Assembly: GCA_000752675.2 (NCBI GenBank)
Contig: LM994624.1
Span: 132,958-196,957 of the forward strand
Length of the DNA stretch: 64,000 bases
Source: a bacterium OL-1
GTDB taxonomy: Bacteria; Actinomycetota; Coriobacteriia; Coriobacteriales; Atopobiaceae
Direction: 5' to 3'
The notes beneath the pieces were generated by a model that was given only the letters and a program-made list of their open reading frames with translations, searched no databases and was not told the DNA's origin. The first letter of the stretch is position 1, and each line of letters begins with the position of its first letter. Of this stretch, positions 49,239 through 58,649 are shown one piece after another. The translations under genes and the position numbers were made by a program.

Positions 49239-50039
49239 GTGGGCTTTCAAGACGTAAAACGCGGATTTACCAATAGAGACCCGAAAATTTTAGCGATTAT
49301 CAACCAAAAGGGCGGTGTTGGAAAATCAACGACGGCGATAAACCTTTCTGCAGCGCTTGGAGAGGCTAAGAAGAAGGTACTTGTCATCGATTTGGACCCT
49401 CAGGGGAACACAACAAGTGGATATGGCATCGAGAAGGAGGATCTTGAGCACGATATGTATGATGTCTTGCTCCAAGATTTCCCAATCGAGGATGTAATTG
49501 TCGATACAGTTGAGGACAGGGTGTTTGTAGCACCTGCGACAATTCAACTTGCTGGTGCAGAAATAGAGCTCGTATCAGCAATGGCTCGTGAAAGCATTCT
49601 CAAAAACGTTGTCGAAAAGATAAAAGAGAACTTTGACTACGTCTTTATCGACTGCCCACCATCGCTAGGATTGCTTACAATCAATGCACTTGTTGCATCG
49701 GATCAATTGCTGATCCCTATCCAGTGCGAGTATTACGCCCTAGAGGGAGTCACAAAGCTCATTGAATCAATGAAAATGGTTAAGAGTCGTCTTAATCCTT
49801 CTCTCTCGATATTTGGTGTCATCATGACAATGTATGACACACGCACAACGCTCTCTCACCAGGTGGTAGAAGAGTGCGAGAACTATTTCGGGCAACAGAT
49901 CTTTAAGACCTACATACCTCGCAATGTCAAAATCGCTGAAGCGCCAAGCCATGGTCTGCCGGTAACAATGTATGCGCGAGTGAGCAAGGGCGCGTCTGCC
50001 TATACAAAACTTGCTAAGGAAGTGATTCGTCGTGGCTAA
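49239..50039 (+). CDS. parA: Chromosome partitioning ATPase ParA/Soj
   Basis: 266 residues from GTG 49239, which has GGGGGT six bases upstream. Deviant Walker A KGGVGKSTT (24-32 with N-terminal INQ), DLDPQGNTTSGYG, DYVFIDCPPSLGLLTINAL and a C-terminal YARVSKGASAY region are standard for Soj-type ParA. A longer frame from TTG 49170 would overlap the last parS flank and lacks homology. It forms an operon with parB (8-base overlap). Confidence 0.95.
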   Translation: MGFQDVKRGFTNRDPKILAIINQKGGVGKSTTAINLSAALGEAKKKVLVIDLDPQGNTTSGYGIEKEDLEHDMYDVLLQDFPIEDVIVDTVEDRVFVAPATIQLAGAEIELVSAMARESILKNVVEKIKENFDYVFIDCPPSLGLLTINALVASDQLLIPIQCEYYALEGVTKLIESMKMVKSRLNPSLSIFGVIMTMYDTRTTLSHQVVEECENYFGQQIFKTYIPRNVKIAEAPSHGLPVTMYARVSKGASAYTKLAKEVIRRG

Positions 50040-50886
50040 GAAATCAGGGCTGGGCAAGGGACTAGAATCACTGATGGGCGAAGCAAATGCAGAAGTAGGC
50101 GCTCCAGCTGCAGATTCAACGTTGCCAATTAGCAAGATCAAGCCAAACAAAGGGCAGCCACGAAAGAACTTCAATCCTGATGAGCTTGCTGAGCTTGCCG
50201 ATTCCATCAAGCAGAATGGCATACTTCAGCCCATTATCGTGCGGAAAATAGGAACTACCTACGAGATAGTTGCAGGCGAGCGTCGCTACCAGGCAGCAAA
50301 ACTTGCAGGTCTAGATGAGGTGCCCGTCGTCATCAGAGACATTAGTGATGAGGACGTATTCAAACTCGCACTTATCGAGAACCTCCAACGTTCAGACCTC
50401 AACCCTATTGAGGAGGCACAGGGATACAAACAGCTGCTTGACAGTAATGGGCTCACCCAGGAAGAGGTAGCCCGTCTCGTCTCAAAGTCGAGGTCTGCGA
50501 TAACTAATACACTTCGACTGCTTGACCTTCCTGACGAAGTCCAACAGCTTATGAGTGAGGGCAAGCTGACCGCTGGGCACGCGCGAGCAATCCTCGCTGT
50601 CCCCTCTGAGGAGGGACGGATTCGTCTTGCAGAGAAAGTCGTTGCTCAGGGTTTGTCGGTACGACAGACAGAAACCCTTGCTCCATTGTTTTCTGACAAC
50701 AGTCAGGCTGAGCCAGTTCATCGCCAGCCTGTACCCCAGTCCTTCAAGCGTGCGGCAAGACAGATGAGGCTAGCACTGGATACCAACGTGAAGGTTAAGA
50801 CCGTCCGAGGAAGGAACAAGGTGGAGATTGAGTTTGAGGACGAGGAAGCACTCGCCCACCTTGTTGACCTTCTCACGAGGGACTAG
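50032..50886 (+). CDS. parB: Chromosome partitioning protein ParB/Spo0J
   Basis: 284 residues. CTPase/N-terminal domain with GQPRKNF, AGERRYQAAKLAG and LIENLQRSDLNPIEEAQGY; helix-turn-helix LTQEEVARLVSKSRSAITNTLRLL that reads parS; C-terminal dimer domain (VEIEFEDEEALAHLVDLL). GTG start overlaps the parA stop. Its targets are the five parS sites upstream. Confidence 0.96.
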   Translation: MAKKSGLGKGLESLMGEANAEVGAPAADSTLPISKIKPNKGQPRKNFNPDELAELADSIKQNGILQPIIVRKIGTTYEIVAGERRYQAAKLAGLDEVPVVIRDISDEDVFKLALIENLQRSDLNPIEEAQGYKQLLDSNGLTQEEVARLVSKSRSAITNTLRLLDLPDEVQQLMSEGKLTAGHARAILAVPSEEGRIRLAEKVVAQGLSVRQTETLAPLFSDNSQAEPVHRQPVPQSFKRAARQMRLALDTNVKVKTVRGRNKVEIEFEDEEALAHLVDLLTRD

Positions 50887-50894
50887 GAGTAGGA

Positions 50895-51140
50895 ATGAAG
50901 AAGCTACTTCGCAGTGCGGTTGTCATCGCGACTGCTGCTGGTGTTGGCTATGTGGTCTACAAAGAGGTACTCTCCGACGAGGCCAAGCAGAATATTAAGA
51001 AGATGGTGGAAACGGTTAAGACCTCCTACGAGCGCATAAACGAGGTTATTAACTCGGTGAGAGGTGACGTTATGCCAGACGATGGACCTCTACCTAACGT
51101 TCAGACAACCATGCAGCAATGGAAAGACCTTGGATACTAG
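50895..51140 (+). CDS. Small membrane-associated protein
   Basis: 81 residues. One N-terminal hydrophobic segment (LLRSAVVIATAAGVGYVVYKEVL) followed by an amphipathic helix (EAKQNIKKMVETVKTSYERINEVINSV), the layout of YtxH-like small proteins, though no firm family match. Eight bases after parB and probably in the same transcript. Confidence 0.7.
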   Translation: MKKLLRSAVVIATAAGVGYVVYKEVLSDEAKQNIKKMVETVKTSYERINEVINSVRGDVMPDDGPLPNVQTTMQQWKDLGY

Positions 51141-51173
51141 GGAATCTGCGGAAGCGGTAAGAAGATAAAATTA

Positions 51174-51187
51174 AGAACATATGTTCT
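51174..51187. promoter_or_regulatory. LexA-type palindrome
   Basis: AGAACATATGTTCT is a perfect 14-base palindrome that contains GAAC-N4-GTTC, the Gram-positive/actinobacterial LexA (SOS) box core. It lies between convergent genes, where no gene starts. A tiny 8-codon ORF (ATG 51209, with GGGGAGG upstream) follows, but it coincides with a terminator stem. Confidence 0.4.
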
Positions 51188-51193
51188 AATAAA

Positions 51194-51226
51194 GGGGAGG
51201 CGATCACCATGAGTGACCACCTCCCC
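51194..51226 (-). terminator. Terminator between parB operon and rlmN
   Basis: ggggagg and cctcccc bracket an inner tcac/gtga pair; on the minus strand TTTATTAG follows, which suits rlmN. It may also stop rightward transcripts. Confidence 0.7.
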
Positions 51227-51248
51227 TTCAAGTAAAGCTCTAAACAGC

Positions 51249-52307
51249 TTACAGCTCCTGCATACGCTGCCTAAGCTGACCGCACGCGGCGTCGATGTCA
51301 GCGCCGCGGGAGTTCCTGATGGTAGCCTCCACACCAACGGAAGCCAGACGAGCAACAAACTCCTCGGCTCGCTCGGGGCTAGCGGGTTTGAGCTTTGAGC
51401 CGGGAACCTCATTGAGCTGAATGATGTTCACGTGCGCCAGGGTGCCACGACAGAAGTCGCATAGGGCTCCTAGCTCGTCCTCGTTGTCGTTGACGCCCTG
51501 GATAAGCGCGTACTCATAGGTGGGACGGCGCCCAGTCTTGTCAACATACTCGCCCATCACGTCATAGAGGTGGATGAGGGAGTACTTCTTGACACCAGGC
51601 ATGAGGATGTTGCGCGTGCTCTGGTTGGCGGAGTGAAGCGAGACGGCAAGCGTGAACTGCTCGGGCTCATTAGCAAAACGCTTAATCATGGGGATAACGC
51701 CGCAGGTGGACACCGTAAGGTGACGCGCGCCAATGCCTGCTCCCTCAGGGGAGTTGAGGCGTCGCAGCGCGGCAAGCGTAGCGTCATAGTTCATCATGGG
51801 CTCGCCCTGCCCCATCATCACCACGCTGGTAACACGCGTGTTGAAGTCATCGCGCACATGCATGACCTGCTCGTAAATCTCGCCAGCCGTCAGCGAGCGG
51901 GTAAGGCCCGAGGCGCCGGTTGCGCAGAACGCGCAGCCCATGGCGCAGCCTGCCTGAGTGGACACGCACACGGCAAGGCGGTTCTTCGAGGGCATGCCAA
52001 CGCACTCAACGGCAACACCATCAGGAAAGCGAAGCAGGTACTTGCGGCTACCGTCTTGCGAGACCTGTCGTGCTACTTCCTCGACGCCTCCGAGCGTGAC
52101 GTAGTCCGCAAGCTCGGCTCGCAGCGCCTTCGACAGGTTGGTCATCTGGTCGAGTGAGGTGGCGTTCTTGACCCACACCCAGTCCTCGATCTGCTTTGCA
52201 CGGAACTTGGGCTGGCCCAGCTCTGCGAGAAGGGTCTCAAGCTGGCCGCGCGTACAGTTCCTTAGGTCGAGCTTCTCGTTGTTTCGGTTGACGTCTTCCG
52301 TCTGCAT
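51249..52307 (-). CDS. rlmN: Dual-specificity RNA methyltransferase RlmN
   Basis: 352 residues. Radical-SAM motif CAMGCAFCATG (CxxxCxxC), GEPMMNYD, STCGVIPMIKRFA and the second catalytic cysteine in NSRGADIDAACGQL. It methylates C2 of A2503 in 23S rRNA and A37 in some tRNAs. ATG 52307 with AAGGGG upstream. It faces the parB operon. Confidence 0.96.
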   Translation of the reverse strand: MQTEDVNRNNEKLDLRNCTRGQLETLLAELGQPKFRAKQIEDWVWVKNATSLDQMTNLSKALRAELADYVTLGGVEEVARQVSQDGSRKYLLRFPDGVAVECVGMPSKNRLAVCVSTQAGCAMGCAFCATGASGLTRSLTAGEIYEQVMHVRDDFNTRVTSVVMMGQGEPMMNYDATLAALRRLNSPEGAGIGARHLTVSTCGVIPMIKRFANEPEQFTLAVSLHSANQSTRNILMPGVKKYSLIHLYDVMGEYVDKTGRRPTYEYALIQGVNDNEDELGALCDFCRGTLAHVNIIQLNEVPGSKLKPASPERAEEFVARLASVGVEATIRNSRGADIDAACGQLRQRMQEL

Positions 52308-52415
52308 TTCTGGCCCCTTGCCCTTGTCGTATGGTGTGGTGGAGTATCCTCTTTGGGTTACTGTCTCCGTGTGAGTTGAGTCTACCGCACGGCGGAGAGA
52401 TGCGAGGGAGAGCAC

Positions 52416-53387
52416 ATGACAAGTCAGGACGTGTTGGGCCTCAAGGTTGTCGTTATCGCCGGCGGCTGGTCTGACGAGAAGGAAATTTCCCTGGACTCTG
52501 GGCGCGCGTGCCAGAAGGCGCTCACCGAGGTGGGTTTCAAGGGCGTTGACCTGCTTGATGCCGCAGATGGCGAGTTTGTGTCAAAGCTCGTTGCCGGCGG
52601 TTACGACGTGGCCTTTGTCGCCATGCACGGACGCTACGGTGAGGACGGTTGCATCCAGGGCCTCCTCGAGATTCTGCACATGCCCTACACCTTCTCGGGT
52701 GTGCTTGGGAGCGCCGTGAGCACCGAGAAGGAGGTCGCCAAGACCCTCTATCGCCAGGCGGGCATCCCCACGCCGCGCGGAACTGACGTTGCAGCCGGCA
52801 CAAAGCTCACAGATGACGACATCGACCGCGTCGTGGACGAGCTTGGGCTGCCGCTCTTTGTGAAGCCTGCGGCAAACGGCTCGAGCTACGGCGTCACGCG
52901 TGTGACCAGTGCTTCTCAGCTTCGTGAGGCCGTCGAGCGGGCATCGGCCGGCGGAGACCGCGTTCTCATCGAGGAGTGCGTCACCGGCACCGAGATCACC
53001 GTTCCCGTGATTGGCAATGATGACCCCAAGGCTCTGCCCATTGTCGAGATCGTGACCGGTGCGGAGTTCTATAACCTCAAGGTAAAGTACGAGCCTTCGT
53101 CCATGCACCACGTGATTCCTGCTCGCCTGGAGGCTGGCGTCTACGCCCGCGCCCAGGAACTGGCCGTTCGCGCCCACCGCGCCCTTGGCTGCCTGGGTGC
53201 CTCGCGTAGCGACTTCATTGTGCGCGAGGACGGCACTCCGGTGATTCTCGAGACCAACACCATTCCTGGCATGACCGAGAATAGCCTCCTGCCCGATTCC
53301 GCCCGCCACGGCGGCATTGAGTTCCCCGAGCTCTGCAAGAAGTTTGTGGAGTATGCGCTTGAAGCTCACGGGAAGTCGGAGGAATAG
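52416..53387 (+). CDS. ddl: D-alanine--D-alanine ligase
   Basis: 323-residue ATP-grasp enzyme that makes the D-Ala-D-Ala dipeptide of peptidoglycan. GGWSDEKEISLDSG, MHGRYGEDGCIQG, FVKPAANGSSYGV, LGASRSDFI and ILETNTIPGMTENSLLP are family motifs. The GCIQG/Ser-type pattern and Tyr in SSYGV suggest normal D-Ala specificity, inferred. Two bases separate it from the DinG-like gene. Confidence 0.95.
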   Translation: MTSQDVLGLKVVVIAGGWSDEKEISLDSGRACQKALTEVGFKGVDLLDAADGEFVSKLVAGGYDVAFVAMHGRYGEDGCIQGLLEILHMPYTFSGVLGSAVSTEKEVAKTLYRQAGIPTPRGTDVAAGTKLTDDDIDRVVDELGLPLFVKPAANGSSYGVTRVTSASQLREAVERASAGGDRVLIEECVTGTEITVPVIGNDDPKALPIVEIVTGAEFYNLKVKYEPSSMHHVIPARLEAGVYARAQELAVRAHRALGCLGASRSDFIVREDGTPVILETNTIPGMTENSLLPDSARHGGIEFPELCKKFVEYALEAHGKSEE

Positions 53388-53388
53388 C

Positions 53389-56367
53389 ATGGCTCTTGCC
53401 GGTGCTGGCGAGCGAGACAAGAACATGGAACGAGCTGCAGCCGCCCTCGAGCGGCTGCTTCTTCCTGGAACGCCCGAGGACATTCGTGCCAACTATAAAA
53501 GTCTTGCCGAGCGGGCACGCACCCATGCGTTTGACCTGCTCGAAGAGGATATCGTGGTGCTCGATACGGAGACTACGGGCCTCTCGTTCAAGGACTGCGA
53601 GCTCATAGAGATATCTGCCGCAAGGATCTCGGGCCGCGAGGCAGTTGAGCGTTTTGAGACCTTTGTTGATCCTGGCGGGCCAATCCCGCCCGAGATTCAG
53701 CGCCTTACAGGCATACGTGACATAGACGTTGCTGGCGCACCCACCCCCGAGGAAGCCGTGAGCGCCCTGGCGGACTTTGTAGGCGGTTCTCCTGTGCTGG
53801 CGCACAACGCCACCTTCGACCGCACCTTCATCGAGGGCGTGCGCGGCGGCTCCGAGGTGTCTGACACCTGGATTGACACGCTTGCGCTCTCTCGCATCGC
53901 ACTCCCGCGCCTCTCATCCCACCGGCTCTCGGACATGGCGGAGGCGTTTGGCTGCGATTCTGTAACGCACCGTGCGGGCGATGACGTCGACGCGCTCTGC
54001 GGCATGTGGCGAATCATCCTACTTGGCCTCTCTGACCTGCCGGCGGGGCTCCTGGGCAAGCTCTCTGAGATGCACCCCGAGGTAGAGTGGCCGTCTAGGC
54101 CTGTCATTGCGCACCTTGCCGCCGAGAGGGGCCCAGAGCCCTTCTCGCTCAAGGCGCTTCGTCACGGGTTGGTCTCCCGCGAGGAGACGCACCAGCGCGC
54201 GGACGCCGCCGAGAGTGACGAGGCACTTGTCGCCCCAACCCCTGAGGCCATTAGGGACGAGTTCACGCCTGCGGGTGTTGTTGGGCACATGTACGAGAAC
54301 TACGAGACGCGCCCGGAGCAGGTCTCGATGGCGCTCGAGGTGCGAGACGCCCTTGCCACCTCGACGCACCGCACGATAGAGGCTGGTACAGGCGTTGGAA
54401 AGTCCATTGCCTACCTGCTGCCCGAGGTCCTTTTTGCCCAGCGCAACAACGTGACCGTGGGCATTGCGACAAAGACCAACGCCCTCACCGACCAGCTTGT
54501 CTCCCACGAGCTGCCGGCGCTGGCCCGCGCGCTGCCAAAGGGGCTCACCTTCCACAGCCTGAAGGGCTACGAGCACTACCCGTGCCTGCACCGGCTAGAC
54601 CGCGCCGCCGTGGAGGACCTACCGCTTGAGCTGGCACGCAACGACGGGCGCTCGGACAACGCCATCGCAGGCGACATGCTCACCGCTATTGCCGTGACGT
54701 ATGCGTATGCCTGCCAGTCTCCTGACGGCGATTTGGACGCGCTAGGGATCCGCTGGCGGTATGTGCCGCGACAGATGCTCACTACTACCCCCAACGAGTG
54801 CCTTCGCACGCGCTGCCCGTACTTTCCCAACGAGTGCCTGGTCCATGGCGCGCGCCGTCGTGCCGCCAGCGGCGACGTGGTGGTGACCAACCATTCGCTG
54901 CTGCTGCGCAACGTTGCTGCTGAGGGAAAGATTCTGCCGCCCATTCGCCACTGGGTGATTGATGAGGCCCACTCCTTCGATAGCGAAGCTCGCCGCCAGT
55001 GGGCGCACGAGGTCTCTGGTGACGCGGCTCGTGCAGCGTTTGAGCTGCTTGGCGGTACCAAGAGCGGTGCGCTGCACACGGTGATGACGTTCGCCTCGGT
55101 GTCCAAGCTAGAAGGGGCCACGCTTGTGCAGGGGCTGCTCACCAAGACCGCGGCGTCCGTCTCGCGCGCGGCAGTTTCTACGGCCGACCTCTTCATGGCG
55201 GTGCACGAGCTCGGCACGCTTGCCAGAGGCGATGGCGGCTATGACATGGTGACCCTTTGGATTGATGATAAGGTCCGGGAGACGTCGCAGTGGGGTGCCG
55301 TTGCGGAGGCTGGGTCTGCTGCCGTGGCGCACCTTGATGAGGCGGCAAAGAACCTGGGCGAGGTTGAGGAAAAGCTTGCGGAGGTTGCGCCGCAGCTTGC
55401 CGCGGACCTCACGGAGTCCGGGCGCTTTGTGTCTGAGCTGCTCGAGAGCCTGCGCCTCATCCTGGGCGGAGAGGACCAGACATACGTGTACTCCGCGGAG
55501 CTGTATCGCTCCAAGCGACGCATTGGCGCCGAGAAGCTCCTTGCCGAGAAACTCGACGTGGGTGCGGATCTTGCCCAGAACTGGCTGCCCGAGATGAAGA
55601 GTGTGGTGTTCACCTCGGCAACCATGGCAGTGAGGGATGACTTCTCGCACTTTGACCATGCGGTTGGTCTCGACCGCCCGCCCGCAAGCATGCACAAAGA
55701 CGTGCGTCTTGATTCAAGCCTTGATTACGATAAGAGTATGTCGGTCATTGTGACCAAAGATATGCCCGCGCCAAACGATAGCAACTACCTGGACGCACTT
55801 GTTGAGCTTCTCTACAGCGTGCATCGTTCTATGGATGGCTCGGTTCTCACGTTGTTCACAAATAGGCGTGACATGGAGCGTGTGTACGCCGCGCTTGAGC
55901 CGCGCCTGACCAAGGTGGGGCTGGCGTTGGTGTGCCAGGAGCGTGGCTCCTCTCCGCGACGGCTGCGCCAGCAGTTTCTGGCTGAGAAGCGCACGTCGCT
56001 TCTCGCGCTGCGGTCGTTCTGGGAGGGCTTTGACGCCACAGGTGACACGTTGAGGTGCGTGGTCATCCCTAAGCTGCCGTTTGCAAGTCCCAACGACCCC
56101 ATCGTGCGCGAGCGCGACCTGCGCGAGGACCGCGCATGGTGGCGCTACTCGCTGCCCGAGGCGGTCATCTCGGTGAAGCAGGCTGCGGGTCGTCTTATCC
56201 GCACGTCGAGCGACTGCGGCGTGCTGGTGCTTGCAGACTCGCGCGTGGTCCAGAAGCGCTACGGACGGGCGTTCACCGGGTCGCTGCCCTCTAAGAGCGT
56301 GACCACGCTCGAGACGCAGAACGTGGGCCGCTACATAGAGATGTGGCGCTCGACGCACGAGCGATAG
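53389..56367 (+). CDS. DnaQ exonuclease-DinG helicase fusion
   Basis: 992 residues. N-terminal DEDDh 3'-5' exonuclease (about 55-215): VVLDTETTGLS, HNATFDRTF, and the HRAGDDVDAL His/Asp. C-terminal XPD/DinG-type superfamily 2 helicase (about 300-990): Walker A EAGTGVGKSIAYLLP, DEAH box VIDEAHSFD, C-terminal SFWEGFDATGDTLRCVVIPKLPF and VKQAAGRLIRTSSDCG. Cysteines in YEHYPCLHR, CLRTRCPYFPNEC suggest a 4Fe-4S cluster. It resembles Bacillus DinG, which also carries an exonuclease domain. Involved in nucleic-acid repair, details inferred. Confidence 0.92.
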   Translation: MALAGAGERDKNMERAAAALERLLLPGTPEDIRANYKSLAERARTHAFDLLEEDIVVLDTETTGLSFKDCELIEISAARISGREAVERFETFVDPGGPIPPEIQRLTGIRDIDVAGAPTPEEAVSALADFVGGSPVLAHNATFDRTFIEGVRGGSEVSDTWIDTLALSRIALPRLSSHRLSDMAEAFGCDSVTHRAGDDVDALCGMWRIILLGLSDLPAGLLGKLSEMHPEVEWPSRPVIAHLAAERGPEPFSLKALRHGLVSREETHQRADAAESDEALVAPTPEAIRDEFTPAGVVGHMYENYETRPEQVSMALEVRDALATSTHRTIEAGTGVGKSIAYLLPEVLFAQRNNVTVGIATKTNALTDQLVSHELPALARALPKGLTFHSLKGYEHYPCLHRLDRAAVEDLPLELARNDGRSDNAIAGDMLTAIAVTYAYACQSPDGDLDALGIRWRYVPRQMLTTTPNECLRTRCPYFPNECLVHGARRRAASGDVVVTNHSLLLRNVAAEGKILPPIRHWVIDEAHSFDSEARRQWAHEVSGDAARAAFELLGGTKSGALHTVMTFASVSKLEGATLVQGLLTKTAASVSRAAVSTADLFMAVHELGTLARGDGGYDMVTLWIDDKVRETSQWGAVAEAGSAAVAHLDEAAKNLGEVEEKLAEVAPQLAADLTESGRFVSELLESLRLILGGEDQTYVYSAELYRSKRRIGAEKLLAEKLDVGADLAQNWLPEMKSVVFTSATMAVRDDFSHFDHAVGLDRPPASMHKDVRLDSSLDYDKSMSVIVTKDMPAPNDSNYLDALVELLYSVHRSMDGSVLTLFTNRRDMERVYAALEPRLTKVGLALVCQERGSSPRRLRQQFLAEKRTSLLALRSFWEGFDATGDTLRCVVIPKLPFASPNDPIVRERDLREDRAWWRYSLPEAVISVKQAAGRLIRTSSDCGVLVLADSRVVQKRYGRAFTGSLPSKSVTTLETQNVGRYIEMWRSTHER

Positions 56368-56376
56368 AAGCGCAGG

Positions 56377-57321
56377 CTACTGTTTTCCCAGCTTACGGCG
56401 GGCATAGGCGATGGCGAGGGCTTTGACCTCGCCATCGCTTGTGAATGCAGCGCCGGCACAGGCCGCAATGCGCCGCGGTAACCATTCCCCGCCGTAGTAG
56501 GGAATGCGCGTAACGACAACGGAGCCGTCATCGCGCTCTACGTGCAGGCCAGGCCAAGCGAGAAGCTCAAGGTAGTGCCTGTCACGAAAGGAGATGCGCA
56601 CCTCGCGCTCGGGACTGGTCTGCTGTGGCTCTGGCGGAAGCTCTTCTGCCGACGCAATGAGCACATCCGTCATGCGGTCAAGACGAAAGACGCGCTCGCC
56701 CTGGCGCGAGGGGTCGTAGGCGTCAAGGTACCAGACGCCGTCCGCGTTGCGCAGCCCGCGCGGATCCACGTGCCGCCTCCGCGGCGCCTTGTCAGCCACG
56801 CCCTGGTACGAGAAGTCGAGCATGCCGAGCTGGGCTATGGCCTTGGAGCACTGGAGTAGGGCCTCGGCCGTGCAGTAGTTGCCCGACTCGTCGCCGCCCT
56901 CGCTAGGCGGCGCCGGCGCCTGGGCCTCGGTGGAGTGCTGGGAAGAGAGCGACGCCGCGATCTTCTGGCGCAATGGGGCGTCTGCTGGGATTTCCATCTG
57001 ATCGAGAGCCGCCTTAACAGCGACGGTCTCGGACTTGGTGAGGCGAAGCCTTCTTACGTGGCTGCCTGAGCTGCCCTCGAGCGTGAGGCGGTCGTTGTCC
57101 TGGCCTTCGGAGAGCGGGAGAACCGCCGCGCCCTCGCCGCCCGCGGCAAGGATGAGGTCCATGCGATGGCGTGCGTTCTGTTCACTGATTCCCAGACGAC
57201 CAGCTATGGTCTCCACGTCCAGGCTGTCTCCCGCGTGGTCGAGCGATGAGATGATGGCGACAAGCTCGCGGGCCTCCTGCAGGCCTCCCTTGCGTCCGGC
57301 TCCTTGCCTGCGACTAGCCAT
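56377..57321 (-). CDS. WYL-domain regulator, second of a pair (PafC-like)
   Basis: 314 residues. An N-terminal winged helix (ELVAIISSLDHAGDSLDVETIAGRLGISEQNARHRM) precedes the WYL domain (LDFSYQGV...DPRGLRNADGVWYLDAYD...FRLDRMTDV). ATG 57321 overlaps the stop of the upstream WYL gene, so the two are one transcript. In actinobacteria the PafB/PafC pair is a LexA-independent DNA-damage regulator; orthology here is inferred from pairing and domains. Convergent with the DinG-like helicase gene. Confidence 0.8.
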   Translation of the reverse strand: MASRRQGAGRKGGLQEARELVAIISSLDHAGDSLDVETIAGRLGISEQNARHRMDLILAAGGEGAAVLPLSEGQDNDRLTLEGSSGSHVRRLRLTKSETVAVKAALDQMEIPADAPLRQKIAASLSSQHSTEAQAPAPPSEGGDESGNYCTAEALLQCSKAIAQLGMLDFSYQGVADKAPRRRHVDPRGLRNADGVWYLDAYDPSRQGERVFRLDRMTDVLIASAEELPPEPQQTSPEREVRISFRDRHYLELLAWPGLHVERDDGSVVVTRIPYYGGEWLPRRIAACAGAAFTSDGEVKALAIAYARRKLGKQ

Positions 57322-58339
57322 ATGTAACGACCCCCTTGAGCTTGGCGCGCCAGGCAGAGACAAGCTCTGGCGGCGCAATGGGCGTGACATCCTCCGCAAT
57401 GGCCCACGAAGCGGCATCCTCCACGCTACTTATCTCGACGCGCCAAAGGATGGAGGCGGGAGACTGTTCCGTAACCGCAGCCGCATCGGGGCCAAGGGTG
57501 TCATCAGGCTCGAGGAACGTGCCCTTGCCAAGCGTGACCTTGGAAAACTCCTGTGCCGCCTGCACCGGCACGGCAAACACTCCCTCGCATGTGACTGACC
57601 CAATCTGGAAAGGAAGCTTCTGCCAGTCACGAACGTCGAAGTCCTCCGGAATCTCGAAGGACGGTCCTGCAACCTTGGAAGCTCGTCGAACACGGTCGAT
57701 GCGATACGTGTGTGCTGAGCCCTCGATGACCGCGCCGCTCTCGTCAATAGATGGTGCCACCATATAGAGGTGACCGCGCATGCCAAAGAAGCCATAGGGA
57801 GCTATCCGACGCTTGACCGTGGTTCCATCGGCGCGCACGTAGTCTATCTGCGCGACCAGCCTGGAGAGGCTGCATTCCTGGAGAGTCGCAAGCTGTCGGC
57901 TGGGCGTTCTCTCCTCTGCAGGTAGGGAGACCGATGCGGGATAGTCGAAGGCGTCATCGATCTTCGAGAGCGCAATGCGAAGCTCGGCACCGTAGGGGAA
58001 GTCCGGATCATCGACAAGCGGGAGACATGCAACGTCAAGGGCCATGGCGTCCTCGTCCGAGAGCTCGGTGCTCTCGACGAACGAAGCACTATCTACGCAC
58101 CAGAGCGCCTCCGGGCCGTCAGCGCGGCTCACCATAATGCCGCATTCGGCGAGCGCAGCCCTATCCCGTCGAAAGGCAGTGCGATATGAGTCTGGCTTGG
58201 TGAGGTCCGGATAGAACGAGTGCCAGATGGTGTCATCGCTTATGGTGTCCGAGCTCATGAAGGCAAGTGCGAGCGAGGCAATCCTCGTTGCCTGCTCGTC
58301 ATCCTTCGAAAGCGCCGAATAGCCTTCTCGTTCGTCCAA
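57314..58339 (-). CDS. WYL-domain regulator, first of a pair (PafB-like)
   Basis: 341 residues if started at TTG 58339, which is preceded by GGGAGG at seven bases; ATG 58408 lacks a ribosome site. HTH region in LALAFMSSDTISDDTIWHSF..YRTAFRRDRAALAECGI; WYL domain in LVAQIDYVRADGTTVKRRIAPYGFFGMRGHLYMVAP...YRIDRVRRA. A C-terminal WCX-type extension follows. Upstream gene of the two-gene operon. Confidence 0.8.
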   Translation of the reverse strand: MDEREGYSALSKDDEQATRIASLALAFMSSDTISDDTIWHSFYPDLTKPDSYRTAFRRDRAALAECGIMVSRADGPEALWCVDSASFVESTELSDEDAMALDVACLPLVDDPDFPYGAELRIALSKIDDAFDYPASVSLPAEERTPSRQLATLQECSLSRLVAQIDYVRADGTTVKRRIAPYGFFGMRGHLYMVAPSIDESGAVIEGSAHTYRIDRVRRASKVAGPSFEIPEDFDVRDWQKLPFQIGSVTCEGVFAVPVQAAQEFSKVTLGKGTFLEPDDTLGPDAAAVTEQSPASILWRVEISSVEDAASWAIAEDVTPIAPPELVSAWRAKLKGVVTYG

Positions 58340-58649
58340 CCCGGTCCTCCCGCTTCTACTTTGGTGGCCCACGTAGACGCGTGGCCCATGCCGTTGCGTG
58401 TGCGCCATCACGTGTAGACGATAGTCGAAAGGAGGGAACCCGGCGAGTTGTGCGTGCGGAGAAATATGCAGGACCCGAGCACCACGATGAACGGTGCCGC
58501 ATGTGGTCTCGTTGTGGGGGAATTGCCGTGCAGACGACCGTCCAGGGGGCGCCGGGGTGATATCGCTGTCCCTCAAGACGTATACTCAATACCGCATATG
58601 CGCATTCTCGCGACCTAAACGGCTGCGTGACCAGCGGAGGACGTACAGC
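58340..58649. other. Divergent promoter region
   Basis: 310 bases between the leftward WYL pair and the rightward M28-like gene. TATACT at 58581-58586 (plus strand), with TGATAT 17 bases upstream, is a plausible promoter for the latter. No gene seen. Confidence 0.4.
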
